From positions 186,001 to 250,000 of the forward strand of contig NZ_JARWAC010000009.1 in NCBI RefSeq assembly GCF_029846175.1: a DNA stretch of 64,000 nt. Reading direction: 5' to 3'. The first letter of the stretch is position 1, and each line of letters starts with the position of its first letter. This stretch comes from Sphaerisporangium sp. TRM90804. GTDB lineage: Bacteria > Actinomycetota > Actinomycetes > Streptosporangiales > Streptosporangiaceae. The translations under genes and the position numbers were made by a program. The notes beneath the pieces are model-generated. The model saw only the letters and a program-made list of their open reading frames with translations, was not told where the DNA came from and did no database searches. Positions 34,006 to 41,745 of the stretch are shown piece after piece.

Positions 34006-34582
34006 TGGGGTGGGCCCGCACGTGCATCCGCTCGCCCTGGGCGCCGAACAGGGTGAGGATCTCGACCGGCTGCGGCCCAGCGCTGCCGAAGGCGTGCGGT
34101 ACGCGGGTGTCGAACTCGGCCGCCTCCCCCGGCGTCAGCACCAGGTCGTGCTCGCCGAGCAGCAGCCGCAGGCGGCCCGAGAGGACGTAGAGCCAGTCGT
34201 AGCCCTCGTGGACCTGCTGCTCCAGCCGCTCACCCGGCCTCTGCCCCGGAATGATCTCCTTGTACGCCTGCAGGCCGCCCAGGTGGCGGGCCAGCGGCAT
34301 GAACGTGCGGCCGTGCCGGGTGAAGGGGCGCAGGTGGACACGGGGGTCGCCGGTGGCCGGCGCGTCGACCAGCTCGTCCAGCCGCACGTTGTACGCCTTG
34401 GCCAGCGGCAGCAGGAGCTCCAGGGTCGGCTTACGCCGCCCCGACTCCAGGCGGGACAGGGTGCTGAGCGAGATGCCGGTCGCCTCGCTGAGCTGCGCGA
34501 GCGTGGTGTCGCGGTCGCGGCGCAGAGCCCGCAGTCGCGGGCCCACGGCGGCCAGCACGTCGGTGAGGTCGTCATCTGCCAT
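33986..34582 (-). CDS. XRE-family regulator with cupin domain
   Basis: This 198-residue regulator has an XRE helix-turn-helix (RLRALRRDRDTTLAQLSEAT, GISLSTLSRLESGRRKPTLE) and a C-terminal cupin (VHEGYDWLYVLSGRLRLLLG, VLTPGEAAEFDTRVPHAFGS). This two-domain type includes PuuR/ClgR-like ligand-sensing repressors. ATG 34582 is chosen because the HTH starts about 14 residues in; the frame is open well beyond, but through an AT-rich promoter. It is divergent from the thioredoxin-reductase-like and methyltransferase genes, a conserved actinobacterial arrangement, and probably regulates them. Confidence 0.92.
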   Translation of the reverse strand: MADDDLTDVLAAVGPRLRALRRDRDTTLAQLSEATGISLSTLSRLESGRRKPTLELLLPLAKAYNVRLDELVDAPATGDPRVHLRPFTRHGRTFMPLARHLGGLQAYKEIIPGQRPGERLEQQVHEGYDWLYVLSGRLRLLLGEHDLVLTPGEAAEFDTRVPHAFGSAGPQPVEILTLFGAQGERMHVRAHPTAREAD

Positions 34583-34590
34583 GGCTCTAT

Positions 34591-34605
34591 TTGCCGCTAT
34601 AGCAA
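34591..34605. promoter_or_regulatory. AT-rich dyad between the cupin-XRE gene and the divergent redox operon
   Basis: TTGCCGCTATAGCAA has arms TTGC/GCAA; reading the minus strand gives a TTGACA at 34614-34619 and TATAGC, reading plus gives TATAGC at 34598-34603. It lies in the only AT-rich part of the 84-nt intergenic region and is the likely operator/promoter for both directions. Confidence 0.5.
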
Positions 34606-34666
34606 GAAATTTTGTCAAGTGCAGGGGCGAGGATGCACCATCTGCGGTGAACGGAGGTATCGCGAA

Positions 34667-35731
34667 ATGAACAAACAAGCAGTACAGACGCCGGCCGCAG
34701 CCCCCGAGGGCGCGGAGCGGCGGTATGAGGTCGTGGTCGTCGGGGGCGGCACCGCCGGGCTGAGCGGGGCGCTGACCCTGGCCCGGGCGCGGCGCTCGGT
34801 GCTCGTGATCGACGCCGGCCGGCCGCGCAACGCCCCGGCGGCCGGGGTCCACATGTACCTGGGGCGCGAGGGGACGCCGCCGGCGGACCTGCTGGCCGCG
34901 GGCCGCGCGGAGGCCGCCGGCTACGGGGCCGAGATCGTGACGGGCACCGCCGTGACCGCCGAGCACGCCGGCGAGGGGGGCTTCCGCGTCCTGCTGGAAG
35001 ACGGGACGGCCGTGCTTGCCGACCGGCTGCTGGTGACCACCGGCCTGACCGACGAGCTGCCCACCGTGCCCGGCCTGGCCGAGCGGTGGGGGCGCGACGT
35101 GCTGCACTGCCCGTACTGCCACGGCTGGGAGGTGCGCGACCAGGCGATCGGCGTGCTGGCCACCGGGCCGTTCGCCGTGCACCAGGCCCTGCTGTGGCGG
35201 CAGTGGAGCGAGAACGTGACGCTGTTCCTCAACACCGCCTTCAAGCCCGACGACGAGGAGTGCGAGCGGCTGGCGGCCCGCGACGTCACCGTGGTGGACG
35301 GCGAGGTGAGCGCGCTCGAGGTCACCGGCGACCGGCTGACCGGACTGCGTCTGGCCGACGGCCGCGTGGTCCCCGTCGACGCCCTAGTCACGGCGACACG
35401 CCTCACGGGCGGCGCCGGCCTGCTCGCCGGCCTCGGCCTGGAACCGGTCGAGCAGGAGATGTTCGGGCAGGTGATCGGCACCGGCGTCCCCGCCGACCCC
35501 TACGGCAAGACCTCCGTCCCGGGCGTGTGGGTGGCGGGCAACGTGACCAACCTCACCGACCAGGTGATCGGCGCCGCCGCCGCGGGCGTGCGGGCGGGTG
35601 CGGCGCTCAACGCCGACCTGATCGCCGAGGAGACCCGCCGCGCCGTCGCCGCGCGTCGCGCGCCGGCCTCGCCGCGGGCGGAGCGGGAGGACGGCGAGCG
35701 CGCGCTCGGCGACCACGGGCGGGAACGGTGA
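34667..35731 (+). CDS. Thioredoxin-reductase-like NAD(P)/FAD oxidoreductase
   Basis: This 354-residue flavoprotein has FAD motif YEVVVVGGGTAGLSGALTLA, redox pair in DVLHCPYCHGWEVRDQAIGV (C-P-Y-C, cf. C-A-T-C of thioredoxin reductase), a shortened NAD(P) domain (GVLATGPFAVHQALL) and the final FAD motif GVWVAGNVTNLTDQVIGAAA. The NAD site lacks a clean G-x-G-x-x-A, as in gliotoxin/holomycin-type disulfide oxidases, so it may be an oxidase rather than a reductase. ATG 34667 follows ACGGAGG. It is followed after 37 nt by a methyltransferase gene. Confidence 0.88.
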   Translation: MNKQAVQTPAAAPEGAERRYEVVVVGGGTAGLSGALTLARARRSVLVIDAGRPRNAPAAGVHMYLGREGTPPADLLAAGRAEAAGYGAEIVTGTAVTAEHAGEGGFRVLLEDGTAVLADRLLVTTGLTDELPTVPGLAERWGRDVLHCPYCHGWEVRDQAIGVLATGPFAVHQALLWRQWSENVTLFLNTAFKPDDEECERLAARDVTVVDGEVSALEVTGDRLTGLRLADGRVVPVDALVTATRLTGGAGLLAGLGLEPVEQEMFGQVIGTGVPADPYGKTSVPGVWVAGNVTNLTDQVIGAAAAGVRAGAALNADLIAEETRRAVAARRAPASPRAEREDGERALGDHGRER

Positions 35732-35768
35732 GCCGGCGCCCCGGGACGCCCCCCGGAAGGAGAGGACG

Positions 35769-36410
35769 ATGACCGAGACTCCCACCTCCGACCAGGAGTT
35801 CTGGGACACCCGCTACGCGGAGAACGACCGCGTGTGGAGCGGGGACGCCAACCTGATCCTGGTGCGCGAAGCGGCCGGACTGGCGCCGGGCACAGCCCTG
35901 GACCTGGGCTGCGGCGAGGGGGCCGACGCGCTGTGGCTGGCCCGGCGCGGGTGGCGCGTGACCGCCGTGGACATCTCCGGCGTCGCCCTTGCCAAGGCGG
36001 CCGAGAAGGCGGCCGACGTCCCCGGCCGGATCGACTGGCAGCGGCACGACCTGGCGACGTCCTTCCCCGAGGGCGTCTTCGACCTGGTCTCGACCCACTT
36101 CCTGCACTCCCTGGGAGACATGCCCAGGGACAGGATCCTGCGCGCCGCCGCGCGGGCCGTGGCGCCCGGCGGAACCCTGCTCATCGTGGGGCACTGCGGC
36201 CCTCCCGCCTGGGAGCACCCCCACCCCGCCGTGCACCTGCCCGGCCCGGTGGAGGTGCTGCGATCGCTCGCCCTGCCCGACGGCGAGTGGGAGGTCCAGC
36301 TCTGCGAGGAGTACGAACGTCTTCAGAGCGCCCCCGACGGGCGGCCGAGCGCGCGCACGGACAACGTCGTGAAGGTCAGGCGCCTGCCCGGCACGCCGGC
36401 GACCGCGTGA
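35769..36410 (+). CDS. Class I SAM-dependent methyltransferase
   Basis: This 213-residue enzyme shows motif I ALDLGCGEGADALWLARRGW, motif II VTAVDISGVAL, an acidic motif in WQRHDLATSF and motif III APGGTLLIVGHCG. The first part (DQEFWDTRYAENDRVWSGDA) is typical of TehB/thiopurine-like methyltransferases, which detoxify thiols, tellurite or small electrophiles. Combined with the thioredoxin-reductase-like neighbour and the cupin-XRE regulator it forms a three-gene module possibly for thiol or chalcogen detoxification (inference). GGAAGGAGAGGACG precedes ATG 35769. Confidence 0.9.
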   Translation: MTETPTSDQEFWDTRYAENDRVWSGDANLILVREAAGLAPGTALDLGCGEGADALWLARRGWRVTAVDISGVALAKAAEKAADVPGRIDWQRHDLATSFPEGVFDLVSTHFLHSLGDMPRDRILRAAARAVAPGGTLLIVGHCGPPAWEHPHPAVHLPGPVEVLRSLALPDGEWEVQLCEEYERLQSAPDGRPSARTDNVVKVRRLPGTPATA

Positions 36411-36492
36411 CTGTGACGTTTTAGGGGGCTTTGGGGTAGTCCGTCCGTCTTCCGAGGTATCAGTCCAGGGGACGGGCGATCGGGGGCAGGGG

Positions 36493-38145
36493 ATGGCGCT
36501 CAACCGGGCGGTCACCCGGGACTGGTCACGGCGGCGGGCCGCGAAGCGCGAGCGGCTGGAGGCGGTGCGGCCCTTCACCACGGGGCGGGTGCTGGACGCC
36601 GGGCGGATCGGCGACGCGCTGCACGCGCTGCTGCGCCCGGGTGACCGGGTGGCCCTGGAGGGCGACAACCAGAAACAGGCCGACTTCCTCGCCGAGGCGC
36701 TGGCCGGCTGCGACCCGGGCGTGGTCCACGACCTGCACCTGCTGATCTCCTCGATCAGCCTGCGCGAGCACCTGGACGTCTTCGAGCGGGGCGTGGCCCG
36801 CCGTCTGGACTTCTCCTACGCCGGCCCGCAGAGCGTGCGCATGGCGCAGCTGCTGGACGACGGCAAGGTCGAGGTCGGGGCCATCCACACCTACGTCGAG
36901 CTGTACGCGCGGATGTTCGTCGACCTCATCCCCGACGTCGTGCTGCTGTGCGCCGAGCAGGCCGACCGCCAGGCCAACCTCTACACCGGCCCGGGCACCG
37001 AGGACACCCCGACCATCGCCGAGGCGGCGGCGTTCCACGACGGCGTGGTGGTGGTGCAGGTCAACGAACTGGTGGACCACGTCCCCCGGGTCGACATCCC
37101 CGGCGACTGGGTCGACCTGGTCGTGCCGAGCCCCCGGCCGTTCGCGCTGGAGCCGCTGTTCACCCGCGACCCCCGCCGCATCGGCCAGGTGGAGGTCCTC
37201 ATGGCCATGCTGGCGCTGCGCGGCGTCTACGAGCGGCACGAGGTGACCACGCTCAACCACGGCATCGGGTACGACACCGCGGCGATCGAGCTCATCCTGC
37301 CCACCTACGGCGAGGAGCTCGGCCTGCGCGGGAAGATCTGCAAGCACTGGACGCTCAACCCGCACCCGACGCTCATCCCCGCCATCGAGAGCGGCTGGGT
37401 CACCTCGGTGCACTGCTTCGGCGGCGAACCCGGCACCGAGCGCTACGTCGCCGCGCGCCCGGACGTGTTCTTCACCGGCCGCGACGGCTCGCTGCGCTCC
37501 AACCGCGTGCTGTGCCAGCTCGCGGGCCAGTACGCCGTGGACCTGTTCATCGGGTCCTCGCTGCAGATCGACGCCTGCGCGAACTCCTCCACGGTGACCG
37601 AGGGCCGCCTGGCCGGGTTCGGCGGAGCGCCCAACATGGGACACGACCCGCACGGCCGCAGGCACGCCTCCCCCGCCTGGCTGAGCCTGCTGACCGGCGA
37701 GGCCCCCGCGCTGCGGGGACGCAAGCTCGTCGCGCAGATCACGCAGACCTTCCGCGCCGGCGGCGTCCCGGCGTTCGTGGAGTCGCTGGACGCCGTCCAG
37801 GTGGGCCGGGACGCCGGCATGCCGGTCCCGCCGATCATGATCTACGGCGACGACGTCAGCCACGTGGTCACCGAGGAGGGGGTGGCCTACCTCTACAAGG
37901 CCACCAGCCTGGCCGAGCGGCGCGAGGCGGTGAGCGCCGTCGCCGGCGCCACCCCGGTCGGCCGCGGCGTGGACGAACGGCGCGTCGAGGCGCTGCGCCG
38001 CGACGGCCTGGTCGCCCTGCCCGAGGACCTCGGCGTCGACGTCCGCAGGGCCGGCCGCCCCCTGCTGGCGGCCCGCAGCGTCGAAGACCTCGTCGCCTGG
38101 TCCCAAGGCCTCTACGACCCGCCGGCCCGGTTCCGGACGTGGTGA
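36493..38145 (+). CDS. mdcA: Malonate decarboxylase alpha subunit (acetyl-S-ACP:malonate ACP transferase)
   Basis: This 550-residue subunit replaces acetyl by malonyl on the acyl carrier MdcC, the first step of biotin-independent malonate decarboxylation. It starts RAVTRDWSRRRAAKRERLEA and shows GDRVALEGDNQKQADFLAEA, LTTLNHGIGYDTAAIELILP-like family sequence, QIDACANSSTVTEGRLAGFG and MGHDPHGRRHASPAW, all characteristic of MdcA. Length matches the family (about 550). It opens a seven-gene operon, with mdcB starting 7 nt after its stop. A GGGGCAGGGG site precedes ATG 36493. Confidence 0.95.
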   Translation: MALNRAVTRDWSRRRAAKRERLEAVRPFTTGRVLDAGRIGDALHALLRPGDRVALEGDNQKQADFLAEALAGCDPGVVHDLHLLISSISLREHLDVFERGVARRLDFSYAGPQSVRMAQLLDDGKVEVGAIHTYVELYARMFVDLIPDVVLLCAEQADRQANLYTGPGTEDTPTIAEAAAFHDGVVVVQVNELVDHVPRVDIPGDWVDLVVPSPRPFALEPLFTRDPRRIGQVEVLMAMLALRGVYERHEVTTLNHGIGYDTAAIELILPTYGEELGLRGKICKHWTLNPHPTLIPAIESGWVTSVHCFGGEPGTERYVAARPDVFFTGRDGSLRSNRVLCQLAGQYAVDLFIGSSLQIDACANSSTVTEGRLAGFGGAPNMGHDPHGRRHASPAWLSLLTGEAPALRGRKLVAQITQTFRAGGVPAFVESLDAVQVGRDAGMPVPPIMIYGDDVSHVVTEEGVAYLYKATSLAERREAVSAVAGATPVGRGVDERRVEALRRDGLVALPEDLGVDVRRAGRPLLAARSVEDLVAWSQGLYDPPARFRTW

Positions 38146-38152
38146 CCGGCCG

Positions 38153-39127
38153 ATGATCGACGACGGTCCCGCGACGGCGCGGACGGCGGCGCCGTCCCCC
38201 GCCCTGCTCGCCGACCTGGCGGTCCGCGCGCTCGGCGAGGAGGCCCGGCTGAGCCCCAAGCCCGGCCTGGTCGACCGCCGCGGCGGCGGCGCGCACGACG
38301 ACATGGATCTGCCGCTGCTCCTGGCCTCCGCCGAGGCGCTGCGCCGCACGTTCCGCGCGGTCGCGGAGGCGGCGCGGCGGACGCCCGCAGGGGTCGAGCT
38401 CCGCGAGGAGGTCGGCCGGCTCGGCCGCGCGGGCGAGCGCGCCATGCTGCGGGCGACACGAGGGGTGAACACCCACCGCGGGGCGCTGTGGGCGCTCGGG
38501 CTGCTGGTCGCCGGCGCCGCGTGCGCCCGCGACGAGCGGGAGGCCGCCCGCCGCGCGGCCGGGCTCGCCGCCCTTCCCGACCGGCTCGCGCCGGCGGCGC
38601 TCTCCCACGGCGAGCGGGTGCGGCGCCTGCACCGGGTGCGCGGCGCCCGAGGCGAGGCCGAGGCCGCCTTCCCGCACGTCGTGGAGGTCGCGCTGCCGCG
38701 GTTGCGCCGGGCCCGCGCGGCCGGGCTCACCGGGGAGGCGGCCCGGCTGGACGCGTTGCTGGAGGTGATGAGCCTGCTGGACGACACCTGCCTCCTGCAC
38801 CGCGGCGGCCCCGAAGGGCTGAGCACGGTGCGGCGCGGCGCCGGGCGTGTCCTGGCCGAGGGGGGCGCCGGCACGGCCCGCGGCCTCGCCGCCCTGCTCG
38901 GGCTGGACCGGCTGCTGCGCGAGCGGCGGCTCTCGCCGGGCGGGAGCGGCGACCTGCTGGCCGCCGCGCTCTTCCTCGACACGGTGCCGTGGCCGGGGCG
39001 CCGTTGCCACGCGGAACCGGAGGTGCTCACGTGCAGACGATGGAGTACGAGTTCCCCGCCGACCGGCCCGCCGGGCGGCGGGCGCACGTCGGGGTCGTCG
39101 GATCGGGCGACCTGGAGATCCTGGTGA
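38153..39127 (+). CDS. mdcB: Triphosphoribosyl-dephospho-CoA synthase
   Basis: This 324-residue CitG-like enzyme makes 2'-(5''-triphosphoribosyl)-3'-dephospho-CoA, precursor of the MdcC prosthetic group, from ATP and dephospho-CoA. Family motifs are LSPKPGLVDRRGGGAHDDMD, RGVNTHRGALWALGLLVAGA, LLDDTCLLHRGG and GGSGDLLAAALFLD. Normal members end soon after that last motif, but here the frame continues for about 40 more residues and runs 97 nt into mdcC; the tail (CRRWSTSSPPTGPP…) looks like an out-of-frame reading of mdcC. A lost stop codon is the simplest explanation. Confidence 0.9.
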   Translation: MIDDGPATARTAAPSPALLADLAVRALGEEARLSPKPGLVDRRGGGAHDDMDLPLLLASAEALRRTFRAVAEAARRTPAGVELREEVGRLGRAGERAMLRATRGVNTHRGALWALGLLVAGAACARDEREAARRAAGLAALPDRLAPAALSHGERVRRLHRVRGARGEAEAAFPHVVEVALPRLRRARAAGLTGEAARLDALLEVMSLLDDTCLLHRGGPEGLSTVRRGAGRVLAEGGAGTARGLAALLGLDRLLRERRLSPGGSGDLLAAALFLDTVPWPGRRCHAEPEVLTCRRWSTSSPPTGPPGGGRTSGSSDRATWRSW

Positions 39128-39324
39128 CCCCGGGACAGGCCGGAACCGCCCGCGTTCGCGTGCGCACGAGCGTCGACGGGTTCGACAGGGTGTGGCGGAC
39201 CGTGCTGGAGCGGTTCTTCGCCCGCCACCGGGTCGCCGGCGGCTTCGAGCTCAACGACTCCGGGGCGACGCCCGGGGTCGTCACGCTGCGCCTGCGGCAG
39301 GCCGTCGAGGAGAGCCGGGCATGA
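39031..39324 (+). CDS. mdcC: Malonate decarboxylase acyl carrier subunit (delta)
   Basis: This 97-residue acyl carrier protein carries the prosthetic group on the Ser of VGVVGSGDLEILVTPG. From GTG 39031 this is Ser25, the position known for Klebsiella MdcC, which supports that start over ATG 39040; GGAGGTGCTCAC precedes the GTG. Malonyl bound here is decarboxylated by MdcD/E and the acetyl left is exchanged by MdcA. The end VTLRLRQAVEESR fits the family. It overlaps mdcB by 97 nt and mdcD by 4 nt (ATGA). Confidence 0.93.
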   Translation: MQTMEYEFPADRPAGRRAHVGVVGSGDLEILVTPGQAGTARVRVRTSVDGFDRVWRTVLERFFARHRVAGGFELNDSGATPGVVTLRLRQAVEESRA

Positions 39325-40208
39325 CGTCCGCGCCGACCCCGCCCACCGGCTGGGCCGCGATGCTCGCCCGTGCGAGCTTCATCGAATTGGACGCCCGGGC
39401 GCGCGCCACCGCGCTGCTGGACGCAGGCACCGCCCGTGAGCTGTGCGGCCCCTTCGACCGCATCGAGTCGCCCTGGCTGGAGCCCCAGGGTGTCGTCCCG
39501 GCGTCCGACGACGGCGTGGTGGTGGTCAAGGGCGAGCTCGGCGGACGGCCGGCCGTCGTGATCGGCATCGAGCAGGCCTTCCAGGGCGGCGGCATCGGGG
39601 AGGTCTCGGGCGTGAAGATCGCCACCGCGCTGTCGCTGGCCGCCCGCGACAGCCGCGACGGCACGCCGACCGTCGCGGTCCTGCTGCTGGAGACCGGCGG
39701 CGTACGCCTGCAGGAGGCCAACCTGGGCCTGGCCACGGTCGCGGAGGTCTGCTCGGCGCTGCTGGAGCTGCGCGCCCTGCAGCCCGTCATCGGCGTCATC
39801 GCCGGGGCCCTGGGCTGTTTCGGCGGGATGAGCATCGCCGCCGGGCTGTGCACCCGGCTGATCATGACCGCGGAGAGCCGTCTCGGGCTCGACGGCCCCG
39901 AGGTGATCGAGTCCGAGGCCGGCGTCGCCGAGTTCGACGCCTCCGACCACACGCTGATCTGGGCGGTCGACGGCGGCACGCAGCGCACCCGGACCGGCCT
40001 GGCCGACACGCTCGTCCTGGACGACGTCGCCGCCATCCGGTCGGCCGTGCTGGAAGCCACGGCGGGCGGCGTGCCCGCCGAGCACCGCTCCCGGCGGATC
40101 GGCGAGCTGCGGGCCCGGCTGGAGGCCGTCGACCCCGGCGACCCGCCGGAGCCGGCCGCGCTCGCGGCCGTCTGGGCGCGGAAGCCGCCGCCGGGGGACG
40201 TGCGATGA
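39321..40208 (+). CDS. mdcD: Malonyl-S-ACP decarboxylase beta subunit
   Basis: This 295-residue subunit of the malonyl-ACP decarboxylase has the crotonase/carboxyltransferase fold. Family features: ASFIELDARARATALLDAGT, VVVVKGELGGRPAVVIGIEQ, AFQGGGIGEVSGVKIATALS, LETGGVRLQEANLGLA and ARPVIG-like IGVIAGALGCFGGMSIAAGL, with GPEVIESEAGVAEFDASD. It forms a complex with MdcE. ATG 39321 overlaps the mdcC stop, and its own stop overlaps the mdcE start, so stoichiometric coupling is expected. Confidence 0.94.
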   Translation: MTSAPTPPTGWAAMLARASFIELDARARATALLDAGTARELCGPFDRIESPWLEPQGVVPASDDGVVVVKGELGGRPAVVIGIEQAFQGGGIGEVSGVKIATALSLAARDSRDGTPTVAVLLLETGGVRLQEANLGLATVAEVCSALLELRALQPVIGVIAGALGCFGGMSIAAGLCTRLIMTAESRLGLDGPEVIESEAGVAEFDASDHTLIWAVDGGTQRTRTGLADTLVLDDVAAIRSAVLEATAGGVPAEHRSRRIGELRARLEAVDPGDPPEPAALAAVWARKPPPGDVR

Positions 40209-41011
40209 GCCGGGGCCAGTCCTGGACCCAGGCGCTCGCCGACGGCGGCGTGCGCGCCGCGGTCCCGTCCGTGATCACGGCGGACGCCGCGCTGGACGGC
40301 GACGCCGCCCGCCTGATCGCCGTCGTGCCGGACCCGCGCAGCCCCTACCACCGGGCCCGCGAGGGCGAGGTCGGCCTGCGCGAGGGGCTCGCGCTCGCCG
40401 AGGCGGTGACCGAGGTCGTCACCGAGGACACGCCCCTGGCCCGCGAGGCCCGCCGGCCGATCGTCGCCGTCGTCGACCTGCCCAGCCAGGCGTACGGGCG
40501 CGTCGAGGAGCTGCTCGGCCTGCACGACGCCCTGGCGGCCGCCGTGGACGCCTACGCCCGCGCCCGCACCGCCGGGCACCCGGTGATCACCTTCGTCGTG
40601 GGGACGGCGCTGTCGGGCGGGCTGCTCGCGCACGGGCTGCAGGCGAACCAGATCGTGGCGCTCGACGACCCCGGCGTGGTCATCCACGCGATGCACAAGG
40701 AGGCCGCCGCGAGGGTGACCCTGCGGACCGTCGCGGAGCTCGACGAGCTGGCGCGGCGCATCCCCCCGCTGTCCTACGACGTCGCCGACTGGGCGAAGCT
40801 CGGCCTGTGCGACGAGCTGCTGCGCGTCCAGAACGCCGGCAGCCCGACCGGTGAGGACGTCCGCAAGGCGAAGGACGCGCTGGCCGCCGCCGTCGGGCGC
40901 GCCCGGCGCGGCCCGCGCGACCTGGGCAACCGCCTCACCTCGCCCGGCGCGTCGCAGACCCGGGGAGCCTCGCGCCGCGTCCGCGAAGCGCTGACCGCCC
41001 AATGGCGCTGA
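40205..41011 (+). CDS. mdcE: Malonyl-S-ACP decarboxylase gamma subunit
   Basis: This 268-residue subunit partners MdcD. It is recognised from VDLPSQAYGRVEELLGLHDA, PVITFVVGTALSGGLLAHGL, QANQIVALDDPGVVIHAMHK and RIPPLSYDVADWAKLGL. The last 40 residues (RRGPRDLGNRLTSPGASQTR) are family-like. ATG 40205 overlaps the mdcD stop by 4 nt and its end overlaps the mdcG start by 10 nt. Confidence 0.94.
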   Translation: MSRGQSWTQALADGGVRAAVPSVITADAALDGDAARLIAVVPDPRSPYHRAREGEVGLREGLALAEAVTEVVTEDTPLAREARRPIVAVVDLPSQAYGRVEELLGLHDALAAAVDAYARARTAGHPVITFVVGTALSGGLLAHGLQANQIVALDDPGVVIHAMHKEAAARVTLRTVAELDELARRIPPLSYDVADWAKLGLCDELLRVQNAGSPTGEDVRKAKDALAAAVGRARRGPRDLGNRLTSPGASQTRGASRRVREALTAQWR

Positions 41012-41745
41012 CCGCCCGCCCGCACGACCTGCTGCGGCTCACCGCCGCCGCGCTCGACGGCACGCCGCCGGCCTGGGCCGCCGAGGCGCTGGCCGCCTGC
41101 CCCTGGGGGGTCGTACGGCGGGCGCCGCACCCGCCCGGCCTCATCCCGGTCGGCGTGCGCGGCCCCGAGCGCCGGCAGCGCCACGCCGCCCTGGTCCCCG
41201 CCTCCGAGGTCACCCGGACGGTGCCGCCCGAGGCGCTGAGGAATCGGCGGCCAAGGCTCCCCCATCTCGCCGCCACGCTCACCGCCGTCGCCCGCCTGCT
41301 GGACGGGGGCGCCCGCTGGGACCCGACCGGCAGCACCGACTCCGAGCTGAACGGCGACCCCGGCCGGTGCCCGACCGGCAGCGTCGGCCTCCGTCTGGAC
41401 GGCGACGCCCGCTGGGGCCCGACCGGCAGCACCGGCTTGGAGTTGGACGGGGGCGCCCGCTGGGGGCCGACCGGTGGCGTCGGTTTCGAGTTGGCGGCCG
41501 GGTGGCCGGCCACCCACCCCGGTAGTGACCTGGATCTGCTGATCCGGGCGCCGCGCAGGCTGGAGCGGCCCCGGGCCGCCCGGCTGGCCGCCGCCTTCGC
41601 CGCCCTGCCGTGCCGGGTGGACTGCCAGTTGGAGACCCCGCGCGGCGGGGTCGGGCTGGTAGAGTGGGCTCGTCCCAGCGGCCCCGTCATGGTCCGCACC
41701 GACCACGGCCCGGAGCTGGTGGACGACCCCTGGGCCCCGGCGTGA
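41002..41745 (+). CDS. mdcG: Phosphoribosyl-dephospho-CoA transferase (holo-ACP synthase) with internal repeats
   Basis: This 247-residue nucleotidyltransferase attaches the prosthetic group to MdcC. The start (MALTARPHDLLRLTAAALDG, PEWV-like ACPWGVVRRAPHPPGLIPVG) and GVRGPERRQRHAALVPASEV are family sequence, and the acidic catalytic motif is HPGSDLDLLIRAPRRL. Between them, residues 100-163 consist of four 16-residue repeats with core W-x-P-T-G-S/G-x-G-x-E. The last copy (ARWGPTGGVGFELAAGW) corresponds to the normal MdcG motif before GSDLDL; the other three are extra. The frame is kept, so the protein is probably made, but the active-site entrance is altered. It overlaps mdcE and mdcH. Confidence 0.9.
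   Translation: MALTARPHDLLRLTAAALDGTPPAWAAEALAACPWGVVRRAPHPPGLIPVGVRGPERRQRHAALVPASEVTRTVPPEALRNRRPRLPHLAATLTAVARLLDGGARWDPTGSTDSELNGDPGRCPTGSVGLRLDGDARWGPTGSTGLELDGGARWGPTGGVGFELAAGWPATHPGSDLDLLIRAPRRLERPRAARLAAAFAALPCRVDCQLETPRGGVGLVEWARPSGPVMVRTDHGPELVDDPWAPA
41299..41490 (+). repeat. Four 48-bp in-frame tandem repeats inside mdcG
   Basis: Units at 41299-41346, 41347-41394, 41395-41442 and 41443-41490 each encode 16 residues. Units 3 and 4 are closest (LDGDARWGPTGSTGLE and LDGGARWGPTGGVGFE), unit 1 next (LDGGARWDPTGSTDSE), and unit 2 most diverged (LNGDPGRCPTGSVGLR). The length being a multiple of three preserves the mdcG frame. Confidence 0.9.

Noticed and set aside
36526-39228. Very long open frame (900 codons) on the minus strand opposite mdcA-mdcC
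   Set aside because: It is rich in Arg, Gly, Ala, Pro and His without any domain, and mirrors well-recognised mdc genes; in such GC-rich DNA antisense frames stay open by composition.
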